Origin: Rhodospirillales bacterium
GTDB lineage: Bacteria > Pseudomonadota > Alphaproteobacteria > Reyranellales > Reyranellaceae
Length of the DNA stretch: 64,000 bases
Assembly: GCA_947466085.1 (NCBI GenBank)
Contig: CANIEC010000002.1
Span: 26,083-90,082, forward strand
Reading direction: 5' to 3'
Positions 7,253 to 15,577 of this stretch are shown piece by piece; position 1 is the stretch's first letter; each line of letters begins with the position of its first letter. The notes below the pieces were generated by a model. The model worked only from the letters and a program-made list of their open reading frames with translations. It searched no databases and was not told the DNA's origin. The position numbers and the translations under genes are program-made.

Positions 7253-8762
7253 GCCTGCTTCCGCGGCGTAAGGTCGCCTCTTGATCTTTCCCTGCGGCCA
7301 AATGCTTGCGCCCATCCCATGCCGAGAAGGGCGCTGACCACGAAGCCGATAGCCGGCATCTGCAGGCTGAAATCGACCATTGAATGAAGGATCGGCACGG
7401 CCGCCACGGCGAAGGCAGCTCCGGGCAGATAGCGATGCGCGCGTCGCCGCGTTGCGGCCCCGTAAAGCGGTACGCCCCACGGGATGAGCACGATGGCAAA
7501 GCCATCAGGGCCATCGGCACGCCGACCTCGACCATGGTCTCAAGGGGCGTGGAGTGCGCAAGATCGTTGGGTACGGGGAGGGTCATCGGCTGCACGATCG
7601 CGTAGATGTCGGCGTAGCTGCCGAGCCCCCAGCCCAGCCAGGGCGACATCCGCACGGCCTGCAGCGAGGCCCGCCAGATCTGCATGCGGTCGCCACCGTC
7701 GCTGGCGCGTATCGCCTTGTCGATGATGGTGTTGCCAGCGATCACAAGCACGATGATGCCGACGACGGCGCTGATCGCCACGAAGAGGCGCACCAGGTCC
7801 GGCCGCGAGCGCCAGCGGCCGCGCAGCATCAACACGGTAGGGGCAGCGGCGCTGGCCAAGGTGGCGGCGAGGCCGGCGCGCGATGCCGAGAACAGCAGGC
7901 CACCCAGCAGCAGCAGGCAGACCGCCAGCATGGTCACACGAAAGCCGGTCAACGAGGCGATGATGCCTTCCTCGTCATCCTCGTCGTACCCGTAGGGCAT
8001 GTCGCCCTTGCGCCGCCTGCCGGCGAAGATCAGCGCCATGGCCGCCACCATGCCCATGCCGCAGTAGGAGCCGAACGAATTGCTGCTGACGAAGGTGCCC
8101 GACATCACGCACCGATTCGACAGCTCGTAACCGCCGACCTTCTTGAGGTAGCCGCCGAGATAACAGGAGTGCGTCGTCACCTGCATCAGCACGCCGTAGG
8201 CCACGACCAGAACGGCGCCGGCAATGAACATCATCAGCAGCAGCCGCGCGCGGTCGCGGTCGCGGCAGAGGGCTCGGGCCGTCAGGAAGATCGCGCCGCA
8301 CGTCAGGCATTTGAGCAGCGTGTTGCGTGCCGCATCGATCGCAAGGTCGGGCACCGGCGCGTGGGCGCTGCCGAGCAGGCGGGCGGCCGCCTCATAGAGC
8401 CAAGCGCTGCCCGACAACGGCGCCATGGTCGACATCTGGAAGGGCCCGAACAGGACGAATAGGGCAAAGCAGGCGGCAACCGCCAGCAACGGCTTGCGCT
8501 CGGCCTCGCTCACCTCGAAGCCCTTGCGCGTCCCTACCCCGGCGGCGACGAGGACGGCGAGCACGCCCAGCATCACGCCGATGGGCGCCCACGCCCAATC
8601 GCGATTGGCGCCCATCGGCAGGGCGGCAAACGACACGATGGCGAAGAACAGCGCCGCCACCGACCAGTCGGCAAGCCCGCGCAGCGCCATCAACGGATGG
8701 CGCCGCCGCTCGACCCGCGCCTCGGCGTCAAAGGCTACTTCTTCCCCAGGTGCGTGAGCCAT
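7249..8762 (-). pseudogene. O-antigen ligase/polymerase-like membrane protein with a frameshift
   Basis: The reading frame from 8762 encodes about ten transmembrane segments and an O-antigen ligase (Wzy/WaaL)-type core, including SASRAGLAAT and a region ending GWGLGSYADIY. After VGVPMALMAL (near 7495) the original frame becomes Arg/Ser-rich. The neighbouring frame continues as a normal membrane protein (FAIVLIPWGVPLYG to the end at 7249). Restoring one base near 7493 joins both parts into about 504 residues. ATG 8762 is preferred because GAGGAG lies about 9 nt upstream. It is either a recent single-base deletion or a sequencing error. Confidence 0.75.
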
Positions 8763-9085
8763 TGCGGCAGCTCCTCTTGGGCGTTCGGCTCGCGCACGAA
8801 GTAAAAGGACGAAAAGTTTGTCGATCGGCGAGCGGATCATCAGGGCGATCCGACTGGGCTCAATTTCGAGACCTATCCCTGCCGATCACGCACTCACCGG
8901 GAGAGCTTCGGCGCATGCAAAGCGCCCTATGGCGTGATGGAAGTCGCGGGCAGCGTTATCGCGACAGCCAGTCGCCGGCGACCATGCGAAGCGTCGTTGC
9001 CACCTTGGTGGCACAGGATGGACAATCCATTCCAGCGACGCGGCAGCGTACCGTGGCGGACCGGCTGCCAACATGTTCATCCCGG
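8763..9085. other. Non-coding gap
   Basis: Between the polymerase-like gene and the arsR stop I see no open frame with recognisable similarity on either strand. The 5' end of the polymerase transcript must start here, but no clear promoter stands out. Confidence 0.4.
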
Positions 9086-9460
9086 CTACGTTGCCTCGGT
9101 CGCATCCGTCAAGTCGGCGGGCTCGTCAACATGCTCGACCATGTCGAGCAGCACGCAGCGCACGTGCTCGTCCGCCGTCAAATAGAGCACCTGCCGACCC
9201 CGGCGCTCAGACCGGAGCAACCGCGCGGCGCGCAGCAGGCGCAAGTGATGGCTGACCAGGCTCACGCCGAGACCGAGGCCCTCGCTGACCTCGGTCACCG
9301 CCCGCGGCCGGTCGAGACAGAAGAGGGCGATCCGCAAGCGGGAATTGTCCCCGAGCAGACGGAACACGTCCGCCAGTTCCTGAGTGCGTTCGACATCGGC
9401 GGCGGTGCGTGCGCCGGCGCTAAGGGCCTGAGGACTGAACGGCTTCATGGCTTGACTCAT
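9086..9460 (-). CDS. ArsR/SmtB-family regulator with an alpha5 zinc site
   Basis: The 124-residue winged-helix protein has the recognition region VSLVSHHLRLLRAARLL and a wing RGRQVLYL. Its last helix carries Asp97-x-His99-(10 residues)-His110-x-x-Glu113, an exact match to the DxHx10HxxE alpha5 metal site known from SmtB/CzrA-type Zn/Co sensors. There is no CxC motif of the arsenic type. The start could be ATG 9460 or 9448; GTG 9466 is also possible. It is divergent from the first TRAP transporter pair, which it presumably represses until a metal such as Zn binds. Confidence 0.85.
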   Translation of the reverse strand: MSQAMKPFSPQALSAGARTAADVERTQELADVFRLLGDNSRLRIALFCLDRPRAVTEVSEGLGLGVSLVSHHLRLLRAARLLRSERRGRQVLYLTADEHVRCVLLDMVEHVDEPADLTDATEAT

Positions 9461-9496
9461 TCTCACATTTGTTCAAGTTTAATAGTTATAAGAATG
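9458..9496. promoter_or_regulatory. Candidate ArsR/SmtB operator in the divergent arsR-dctQ gap
   Basis: An AT-rich stretch, exceptional in this GC-rich region, is bounded by inverted arms CATTCT and AGAATG. It contains TTGAACAAATGTGAG, resembling SmtB/CzrA half-sites. It overlaps the start of arsR and lies 60 nt before the dctQ start. Confidence 0.45.
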
Positions 9497-9557
9497 TTTC
9501 AGCAAGACCAAAGGCGGCCCAGTCGCCATGCGGTCGCGGGCTTCTGGGGGAGTGCTC

Positions 9558-10106
9558 ATGTCAGTGATCGGCGCCTGCCGCACGTTGGAGCGGGGCATCA
9601 TCTGGTTGGGTGCGCTTGTCGCCTGGATGACCCTGATCCCGCTGATCGCCGTCTCGGTCTACGACATGATCGGCCGGCAATTCTTTAATGTCGGTTCAAC
9701 CCGGCTGCAGGAGCTCGAGTGGCACTTCTTCCTCGCCGTGGTGATGCTCAGCCTCGGTTATGCCTACCTGCACAACGCCCATGTGCGGATCGATATCCTT
9801 CGCGATCGGTTCGCGCCCCGCACGAGCGCCTCGATCGAGCTGCTCGGCTGCCTGCTGGTCCTGGTTCCGTTTTGCACGGTGCTCATCGTCTACGGCGGCC
9901 AGTTTGCGCTGGACTCCTTCGTTCAGATGGAGGGCGCGCGCGCGGCACTAGGCCTGCCGATGCGCTGGATCATCAAGTCCTGCCTGCCGATAGGCGGTCT
10001 GCTGCTGCTGCTGGCCGGCCTGTCCGTCGCCATCCGCAACGCGATGTTTCTCGCCGGGCGCGCGACAGGGCCAGCGCCGACCAGCGGCGCGTTGCAACGC
10101 GGCTAG
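9558..10106 (+). CDS. dctQ: TRAP transporter small permease (DctQ type), first pair
   Basis: The 182-residue protein has four hydrophobic helices and the DctQ-type segment QELEWHFFLAVVMLSLGYAYLHNAHVRIDIL. ATG 9558 is preferred because GGGGGAG lies 8-9 nt upstream; an upstream start at 9528 would include that site. The DctM partner follows 32 nt later. No periplasmic DctP binding protein is present here. The gene diverges from a zinc-type ArsR regulator, suggesting metal-dependent expression. Confidence 0.85.
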   Translation: MSVIGACRTLERGIIWLGALVAWMTLIPLIAVSVYDMIGRQFFNVGSTRLQELEWHFFLAVVMLSLGYAYLHNAHVRIDILRDRFAPRTSASIELLGCLLVLVPFCTVLIVYGGQFALDSFVQMEGARAALGLPMRWIIKSCLPIGGLLLLLAGLSVAIRNAMFLAGRATGPAPTSGALQRG

Positions 10107-10138
10107 GCGAAGGCACAGCGGCGCAGGGGGGGAGCGCG

Positions 10139-11506
10139 GTGGATTTCCTGATCGACAATCTCGCTCTGTTCATGATCCTGGCCTTGGCATTGCTGCTGTT
10201 CAGCGGCTATCCGGTGGCGCTCGTTCTCATCGGCGTCGCGTTGGGCTTCGGCTTGATTGGCTACACACTCGACCAGTTCCCGCTCATCGCTTTGTTCAAT
10301 ATTCCGCTTCGCATCTATTCGACACTCGCCGAGAATCTAATCTACCCCGCGGTGCCGATGCTCCTCTTCATGGGCATCGCGCTGGAAAGAAGCGGGATCG
10401 GGCGCGAGCTGTTGCTCTGCCTACAGGTGTTGCTGCGCCGCGTGCCGGCCAGCCAAGTGGTCGCTGTCACGGTGATCGGCATCATTCTGGCGCCATCTGC
10501 AGGCCTGGTTGGCGCCTCGGTGGCGACGCTCGCCTATCTCGCGCTCCCCACCATGTTGGAGAGCGGGTACAAGGCATCCTTCGCCACAGGCTCGATTGCC
10601 GCCGCCGGCACCCTCGGCCTGATCCTGCCGCCGGCGATTATGCTGTTTTTCCTCGCCGACGAGTTGGGCGTACTGATCTCGCAGATGTTCCTTTCGACGA
10701 TCGTGCCGGGATTGGTCCTGGTGGTGCTGTATGTTGCCTACTACATTGGCGCAGCCCTGCTCGATCCGCGAATCGCGCCCCCGCTCGCGGCGGTACCAGT
10801 CCGCAGCACGCTGCGGTTCGCCCTGTATGTTGCCCGCAGCCTGGCGCTTCCGGTGCTGCTGATCGCCATGGTGCTCGGCTCCGTCATTGCCGGTCTGGCC
10901 ACACCGACACAGTCGGCATGCGTCGGTGCGGCAGGCGCGATTCTGTTGATGCTGCTCAACCGCAGCCTCTCACTGCGTGCCATGCATGAGATAGTCCAGC
11001 GCACGGCGTTGATGACCGCGATGGTCTTCTTCATCGCCCTTGCCGCGACGGTGTTCTCCTACGTGTTCCGCTATTTCAGCGGCGACACGCTGGTGCTCGA
11101 GCTGCTTCGTGGTCTGGGCTTCGGTGATTGGGGGATGTTGCTGACCATGCTCGCCATCATCTTCGTGCTCGGCTTCTTCATCGACTGGATCGAGATCGCG
11201 CTGATCACCCTGCCGATCTTCGAGCCGGTGCTGAAGGCGCTGGATTTTTCGACCTATGTCGGCTCGCCCCAGCTTGCCTTGGTGTGGATCGCGGCGCTGA
11301 TCGCGCTAACGCTGCAAACTTCGTTCCTGACGCCGCCCTTCGGCTTCGCGCTGTTCTTCCTCAAGGGCGCTTCGCCACCGAGCGTGGCGCTGCGCGACAT
11401 CTACCGGGGCATCGTGCCGATCGTGGCGATCCAGCTGCTCGGCATCGCACTTGTCCTCGTTCTGCCGGGACTCGCGACCTGGCTGGCGATGCGCGCCGCC
11501 GGGTGA
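10139..11506 (+). CDS. dctM: TRAP transporter large permease (DctM type), first pair
   Basis: The 455-residue membrane protein starts with GTG (GGGGGGAG about 5 nt upstream) as MDFLIDNLALFMILALALLL. It contains DctM features such as PAVPMLLFMGIALERSGI, GLILPPAIMLFFLADELG and the LQTSFLTPPFGFALFFLKG segment. This is the ion-coupled carrier subunit. A longer open frame from 9719 is an artefact of overlap with dctQ. Substrate unknown. The missing DctP means either a distant receptor gene or an unusual receptor. Confidence 0.88.
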   Translation: MDFLIDNLALFMILALALLLFSGYPVALVLIGVALGFGLIGYTLDQFPLIALFNIPLRIYSTLAENLIYPAVPMLLFMGIALERSGIGRELLLCLQVLLRRVPASQVVAVTVIGIILAPSAGLVGASVATLAYLALPTMLESGYKASFATGSIAAAGTLGLILPPAIMLFFLADELGVLISQMFLSTIVPGLVLVVLYVAYYIGAALLDPRIAPPLAAVPVRSTLRFALYVARSLALPVLLIAMVLGSVIAGLATPTQSACVGAAGAILLMLLNRSLSLRAMHEIVQRTALMTAMVFFIALAATVFSYVFRYFSGDTLVLELLRGLGFGDWGMLLTMLAIIFVLGFFIDWIEIALITLPIFEPVLKALDFSTYVGSPQLALVWIAALIALTLQTSFLTPPFGFALFFLKGASPPSVALRDIYRGIVPIVAIQLLGIALVLVLPGLATWLAMRAAG

Positions 11507-11605
11507 ACCAGACCGCTCTGAGAAGCCCTCCGCACTGGCGGAAGGGAGCGGCCCGGCGGCGGCGCCAAAAATCCCAACAACAGGCTGCCCAGGGACGCGC
11601 AGCGG

Positions 11606-11953
11606 TCAGGGTCCCTTGAGCCGTTCCCGGTCCGGCACGACCGGGAACTGATATGACATAGGCGGCGGCAAGACTTCGGCGCGCAGCAGCTGCGCCGCGA
11701 ACTTCGCCGCAGCCTTGGCAAGACAATATTAGGTGTACGCGGCGACGGCGAACCCTTCGGGATTCATGCCATATGTAAACTCATTGATCTGCTCTAGATG
11801 CTCAACCGCCGGCGTCTCGGCGTATATTGCAAGAAGCTCGCTCAAAAGCTGGGCGTCCATGAGATCGAGCTTGGATCGCGTAGGCGATGAACTCGTGCCA
11901 CTCACGCCCCAAGCGGACCTGGCATTGGCTGGCAATTTGGAAGCACGCCTTCT
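11606..11953 (-). pseudogene. Broken paralogue of the HEVAH protein
   Basis: Two frames match the C-terminal half of the protein at 2978-3697. The first has GREWHEFIAYAIQ (versus PREWHEFIAYAVQ). A frameshift near 11865 leads to LDLMDAQLL...QINEFTYGM...FAVAAYT (versus FELMEPAI...QINPFTHGL...FAVLVF). An in-frame TAA at 11729-11731 interrupts it before a matching tail (AQLLRAEVLPPP versus RRLLTAEFVPTP). The HEVAH part is missing: the copy is cut just before the MerR-type promoter at 11960. Confidence 0.85.
11623..11648. repeat. Perfect 10-bp inverted repeat
   Basis: GTTCCCGGTC and GACCGGGAAC flank a 6-nt loop about 117 nt after the dctM stop. No T-run follows. It lies inside the HEVAH pseudogene and could act as a transcription terminator or RNA-stabilising stem for the TRAP transcript. 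Confidence 0.5.
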
Positions 11954-11959
11954 TTGTCC

Positions 11960-11990
11960 TTGAACCTCTAGTGGCTACAGGAGGCAATAT
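11960..11990 (+). promoter_or_regulatory. MerR-type promoter facing the second TRAP pair
   Basis: On the plus strand TTGAAC and CAATAT are separated by exactly 19 bp, with the dyad CTAGTGGCTACAG in the spacer. This is the best-formed MerR-type promoter of the window on the plus strand, and it reads towards the DctQ/DctM genes at 12078-14013. The opposite direction has poor boxes. Confidence 0.75.
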
Positions 11991-12040
11991 GTCAGCCAGA
12001 AGGGGAGGACCAAGCCAAATGAGGCTTTGCGCGGCGATGC

Positions 12041-12058
12041 CGTAGAGATGCTTCTACG
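12041..12058. repeat. Short inverted repeat in the leader of the second dctQ
   Basis: CGTAGA and TCTACG flank a 6-nt loop, 20 nt before the GTG start. It could form a small hairpin in the mRNA leader or be a second protein-binding site. Confidence 0.35.
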
Positions 12059-12077
12059 CCGGACAAGGTAGGCGGTC

Positions 12078-12632
12078 GTGCAGATATTTCTGAGATTCGC
12101 GGGAGTGATCGACCGTCTCAACCGCGCCGTCGCCCAGATCGTACGTTGGGGACTGCTCGCAAACGCGTTGCTGATTGCCGCCAATGCTTTCAGTCGGAAA
12201 TTTTTCTCGATCGCGTCACCCTCCGCCTTCGATCTGCAATGGCAGTTCTTCGCGGCAGTCGTGCTGCTGATGGCGGCCTACACGTTCCAACGCGACGAGC
12301 ACGTTCGAATCGATATTCTGTCAGGTCGCTTAGGCGAGCGTGGACTCGCTTGGCTCGATCTCCTGGGAATCTGCCTCGTACTCCTTCCCGTATGTGCCGC
12401 CCTCGTATGGGTGAGCTGGCCTCAGTTTCTCGTCTCATTCCTGTCGGGCGAAAGCCGGGCCACGCGCGACAGCACAAGCGATATCCCGGCCTGGATCATC
12501 AAGGGCTTCATCCCTGCCGGCTTCTTTCTGCTGGGCTTGCAGGGCGTGGCCGAAGCCATCCGCTGCGTCGCGTGCTTGAAAGGCTTCCCGTCGCGCCCGG
12601 TGAACCGACGCAGGCTGATCGAAGGAAGGTGA
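12078..12632 (+). CDS. dctQ: TRAP transporter small permease (DctQ type), second pair
   Basis: The 184-residue protein has four hydrophobic helices and the family segment FDLQWQFFAAVVLLMAAYTFQRDEHVRIDIL. It begins with GTG after AAGGTAGG. Its stop is one base before the dctM start, so the two are tightly coupled. The upstream promoter is of MerR type. As with the first pair, no binding-protein gene is adjacent. Confidence 0.85.
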   Translation: MQIFLRFAGVIDRLNRAVAQIVRWGLLANALLIAANAFSRKFFSIASPSAFDLQWQFFAAVVLLMAAYTFQRDEHVRIDILSGRLGERGLAWLDLLGICLVLLPVCAALVWVSWPQFLVSFLSGESRATRDSTSDIPAWIIKGFIPAGFFLLGLQGVAEAIRCVACLKGFPSRPVNRRRLIEGR

Positions 12633-12633
12633 C

Positions 12634-14013
12634 ATGAGCGACATCCTCGCGCCGGCCATGTTCGCTTGTCTCTTTGTCGCTCTCTTCGCCGGTTTTCCCG
12701 TCGCCTTCTCCCTCGCCGCGGTAGCGGGAGTGTTCGGGGCCGTCGGCCTGGCCACCGGCGACTTCAATGTCTCGTTCCTAAACAACATGCTGTTCCGCAT
12801 CCAGGGCACGTTCAACAACGACAACCTATTGGCTCTGCCGATGCTGATCTTCATGGGAATGTTGCTGGAACGCACCGGGATTGCCGAGGACTTGTTCGTT
12901 GCGCTCAACCGGCTGTTTGGACGCTTGTCGGGCGGATTGGCCTATACGACCGTCATCGTCGGCGGCGTGTTGTCGGCAATCACGGGCTTCGTCTCTGCAT
13001 CGGTTGTCGCCATCGGATTAATCGCGCTGCCAGTGATGTTGCGGGCCAAATACGACCCGCGCCTGGCGACCGGGGTCGTTGCCGCGTCTGGAACGCTTGC
13101 CCAGGTCATTCCGCCCAGCCTGGTGCTTATCATTCTTGCCGAACAACTGGACGTGTCGCTTATCGAGATCTATCGCGGCGCCCTCCTGCCGAGCGCTCTA
13201 CTGATCTCTTCTTATCTCGTCTACATTTTCGTCATCACCCAATTGGTACCAGAGCGCGCACCTCCATCCGTCCGCGTCGAGGGAGATTCTTCGACGGTAT
13301 CGACAGCGATCGCCGCCGCGGCCGTCACTGCAGGTCCTCCCTTGGGGATCGTGTTGGCTATGTTGGCGGCAATCTATTTCGGTGTGGCAACTCCGAGCGA
13401 GGGTGGCGCGTTCGGGGTCACGGCAACACTCATATTGGCGTTGGCAAAGCGGAAGCTGACGGGTCGCAACCTGCGGCGAGCGATGGACGTCACGGGCGTA
13501 TTGTGTTCGGGGATCATCTTTCTGTTGCTTGGCGCGTCGTTCTTCACACTCGTCTTTCGCGGCCTCGACGGTCAGGTCTGGATCGAGTCCCTCTTCAGGC
13601 ACATTCCAGCCGGGCAAATCGGCTTCATCTTGTTCATCAACGTGGCGATCTTCTTCCTCGCCTTCTTCCTGGATTTTTTCGAAATTGCCTTCATTGTCCT
13701 GCCGCTGATCGCACCGGTTGCCCGGCAGCTCGGAATAGACATGGTTTGGTTGACGGTCTTGCTCGCCGTCAACCTCCAAACGTCATTCATGCATCCGCCT
13801 TTCGGCATTGCCCTTTACAACCTCCGAAGCGTAGCGCCTCTTTCCGTTCGTACATCGCAAATCTATTGGGGAGCGATCCCTTTCCTTGCTCTTCAAGTCT
13901 TGATGGTCGGGCTCCTGATCGTGGCTCCGCAGATTGTGACGAAAGCGCCGCCTTCAAAGATCGAATGGAACACGCGCCAGATTGAATTGCCCCCGCCGCC
14001 CGATGATCCGTGA
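12634..14013 (+). CDS. dctM: TRAP transporter large permease (DctM type), second pair
   Basis: The 459-residue protein has DctM landmarks LALPMLIFMGMLLERTGIAEDL, GTLAQVIPPSLVLIILAEQ and NLQTSFMHPPFGIALYNLRS. GAAGGAAGG precedes the ATG. It carries an extra Pro/acidic C-terminal tail ending PPPPDDP. It is not a recent copy of the first dctM: similarity is at family level only. Substrate is unknown. Confidence 0.88.
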   Translation: MSDILAPAMFACLFVALFAGFPVAFSLAAVAGVFGAVGLATGDFNVSFLNNMLFRIQGTFNNDNLLALPMLIFMGMLLERTGIAEDLFVALNRLFGRLSGGLAYTTVIVGGVLSAITGFVSASVVAIGLIALPVMLRAKYDPRLATGVVAASGTLAQVIPPSLVLIILAEQLDVSLIEIYRGALLPSALLISSYLVYIFVITQLVPERAPPSVRVEGDSSTVSTAIAAAAVTAGPPLGIVLAMLAAIYFGVATPSEGGAFGVTATLILALAKRKLTGRNLRRAMDVTGVLCSGIIFLLLGASFFTLVFRGLDGQVWIESLFRHIPAGQIGFILFINVAIFFLAFFLDFFEIAFIVLPLIAPVARQLGIDMVWLTVLLAVNLQTSFMHPPFGIALYNLRSVAPLSVRTSQIYWGAIPFLALQVLMVGLLIVAPQIVTKAPPSKIEWNTRQIELPPPPDDP

Positions 14014-14042
14014 CGGTTGTCGGTCAGTCCGCCTTTGCGTCA

Positions 14043-14201
14043 TTAGCTACCACCGAAGCAGGCAATGAGATCGACCCAACGGTGAAGGCTCGTCCCGAGA
14101 TGACCGGCCACGGCGAACCCGATCAGCAGGCCGGTCGTGCCGAGCCACTTCGATCTGCGGTACCTCCCTGAAGCCTTCCTTCTCGCTTTCTTTATCGTCA
14201 C
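14043..14201 (-). CDS. Very small membrane protein (52 aa)
   Basis: The product has a basic N terminus (TIKKARRKASGRYRRSK) and one hydrophobic helix (LGTTGLLIGFAVAGHLGTSL). The GTG start overlaps the stop of the upstream gene in GTGA, a typical translational-coupling arrangement and the main support for it being real. No family recognised. Confidence 0.5.
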   Translation of the reverse strand: MTIKKARRKASGRYRRSKWLGTTGLLIGFAVAGHLGTSLHRWVDLIACFGGS

Positions 14202-14473
14202 AGGACCCGGCTTGGAGCCAGCGTTTCCAACTCCAGAGTGATGAAAGGCACGGCGATGGAAGCGACGGCGAGCGCCGGACCAGGTGCAACGCAGGTCGCT
14301 GGACAACTTGCCAGCGCGGGTGCGCAAGGTGCGCCTTTGCAGTCCGGACACTGATCACAGGGCTCGGAGGTCGCGGTTTGTACCGGCGCCGCAGCGAATA
14401 TGACGGCCGGCAAGCGCGTCGCGAGAACGGCGAGACAGCCCAGCAGACTGGCAAAGACGCGCAGATGCTTCAC
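14198..14473 (-). CDS. Small Cys-rich exported protein
   Basis: From GTG 14473 the 91-residue product begins MKHLRVFASLLGCLAVLATR, a signal peptide or anchor. It has seven Cys after that, six of them in EPCDQCPDCKGAPCAPALAS and the following CPATC, then a second hydrophobic segment. The Cys spacing suggests metal binding or disulfides outside the cytoplasm. A TTG start at 14506 is also open. It is coupled by a GTGA overlap to the 52-residue membrane protein. Its place in the metal island, behind MerR and YnfA, makes a metal-related role plausible but unproven. Confidence 0.5.
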   Translation of the reverse strand: MKHLRVFASLLGCLAVLATRLPAVIFAAAPVQTATSEPCDQCPDCKGAPCAPALASCPATCVAPGPALAVASIAVPFITLELETLAPSRVL

Positions 14474-14649
14474 GCGAGCAAGTGTCGCCACGATGGGGGA
14501 CTGCAAGTCACATTGCAGTCAATCTGATACCTGCTCAGCGGATCGCACACTAACTGCCGGCCGTCGGCACAGCCAGAGCGCCGCAGAGCATCTGCGCCAC
14601 GATGAAAGCCGGCGCATTCGTCGACAGGATGCCGGTCTTCGAGGCCCGT

Positions 14650-14991
14650 TTAGGCGGCCCGGGCACCGAAGAGAATGATAGCCGCCCCGACAAGCATCAC
14701 GGCTGCCCCCGTCACATCCCACCGGTCCGGCCGAGCTCCCTCGAGCAACCATAGCCAGCCAATGGAAGCCACAACGTAGATGCCGCCGTAGGCCGCGTAG
14801 GCGCGTCCTGCATATTCAGAATCGATCAGGGTCAGGAGCCAAGCGAATACGATCAGGCTGACGATACCTGGCAATATCCATAACGCCGACTTGCCACTGC
14901 GCAGCCAAATCCAGAACGCAAAGCAACCGCCTATCTCCGCATGGGCAGCACCTGCGTAGATGAACAGCGTCTTGATCGCGCGTTCGCCCAT
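14650..14991 (-). CDS. ynfA: YnfA family (UPF0060) small membrane protein
   Basis: The 113-residue protein has four transmembrane segments with family features [19 protein letters not shown] and [20 protein letters not shown], as in YnfA, an SMR-like small exporter. ATG 14991 gives the normal family length. It overlaps the end of the upstream merR gene by 61 bp, so the two are probably transcribed together. Confidence 0.9.
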   Translation of the reverse strand: MGERAIKTLFIYAGAAHAEIGGCFAFWIWLRSGKSALWILPGIVSLIVFAWLLTLIDSEYAGRAYAAYGGIYVVASIGWLWLLEGARPDRWDVTGAAVMLVGAAIILFGARAA

Positions 14992-15509
14992 CGAGGTTTC
15001 ATCGGGATCGGCGCCGCGGCTGCGGACTGGGCCTGACAGTTCGTTTCTCTGCAGGATTGGTGCGTGCCACCCGAGCGTTGGCGCCCGCGATCTTCTTCGC
15101 CTCTTGGTGCTGCCAAAGCTTCCAGCAACAGGCATTCAGGCACCGTCCGACCTTCGCAAGAACGTATCAAGTCTGACAGCACCCTTTCCATCCGACGCAG
15201 ATCGGCGAGTTTTGTTCGTACTTCCCCCAGGTGCGTGGTGGCCAGTTCTCGAACCTCTTCGCAGGTGTCCACCTTGCGATCAACCAGGCTGAGCAGCCGG
15301 CGCACGGAGTCGACTTTGAACCCGAGCTCGCGGGCCTGGCGGATGAAGGACAGCCGCTCGATGTCGGATGCGCCGTATATCCGGTATCCGCCGGCGGTGC
15401 GCTCGGGCTTCGGCAGCAGCCCTTCGCTCTCATAGTAACGGATGGTTTCCGCCTGCACGCCGGAACGTCTGGCAAGAATGCCGATCGAGATCATCCCTTC
15501 GAAAACCAT
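14931..15509 (-). CDS. Second MerR-family metal-responsive regulator
   Basis: The protein has the MerR winged helix ([21 protein letters not shown]) and metal-type Cys residues in VDTCEEV and CEGRTVPEC, close to the mercury-sensor and CadR pattern. It ends in a roughly 60-residue tail rich in Arg, Ser and Cys that overlaps ynfA. The tail is unusual for the family, and the ancestral stop may have been lost. Start 15509 (MVFEG, AGAGAG upstream) is preferred to 15494, where the purine run touches the ATG. It differs from the MerR at 3851 throughout, so it is a separate sensor, probably for ynfA and the downstream small genes. Confidence 0.85.
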   Translation of the reverse strand: MVFEGMISIGILARRSGVQAETIRYYESEGLLPKPERTAGGYRIYGASDIERLSFIRQARELGFKVDSVRRLLSLVDRKVDTCEEVRELATTHLGEVRTKLADLRRMERVLSDLIRSCEGRTVPECLLLEALAAPRGEEDRGRQRSGGTHQSCRETNCQAQSAAAAPIPMKPRWANARSRRCSSTQVLPMRR

Positions 15510-15552
15510 GGGCGACACTCTCTCTGCGCCGTCACGCTTGACCCAATCCAGG

Positions 15553-15577
15553 GGAGAACGCTGACGCCACGTTCTCC
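15553..15577. repeat. Inverted repeat upstream of the second merR
   Basis: GGAGAACG and CGTTCTCC flank a 9-nt spacer, 44-68 nt upstream of the merR start. Position suits an autoregulatory site. It does not resemble the CTGTAG-type dyads of the other regulator. Confidence 0.4.

Noticed and set aside
9719..10138. N-terminal extension of the first dctM frame
   Set aside because: It overlaps dctQ out of frame and is Arg-rich; GTG 10139 with GGGGGGAG gives a normal DctM.
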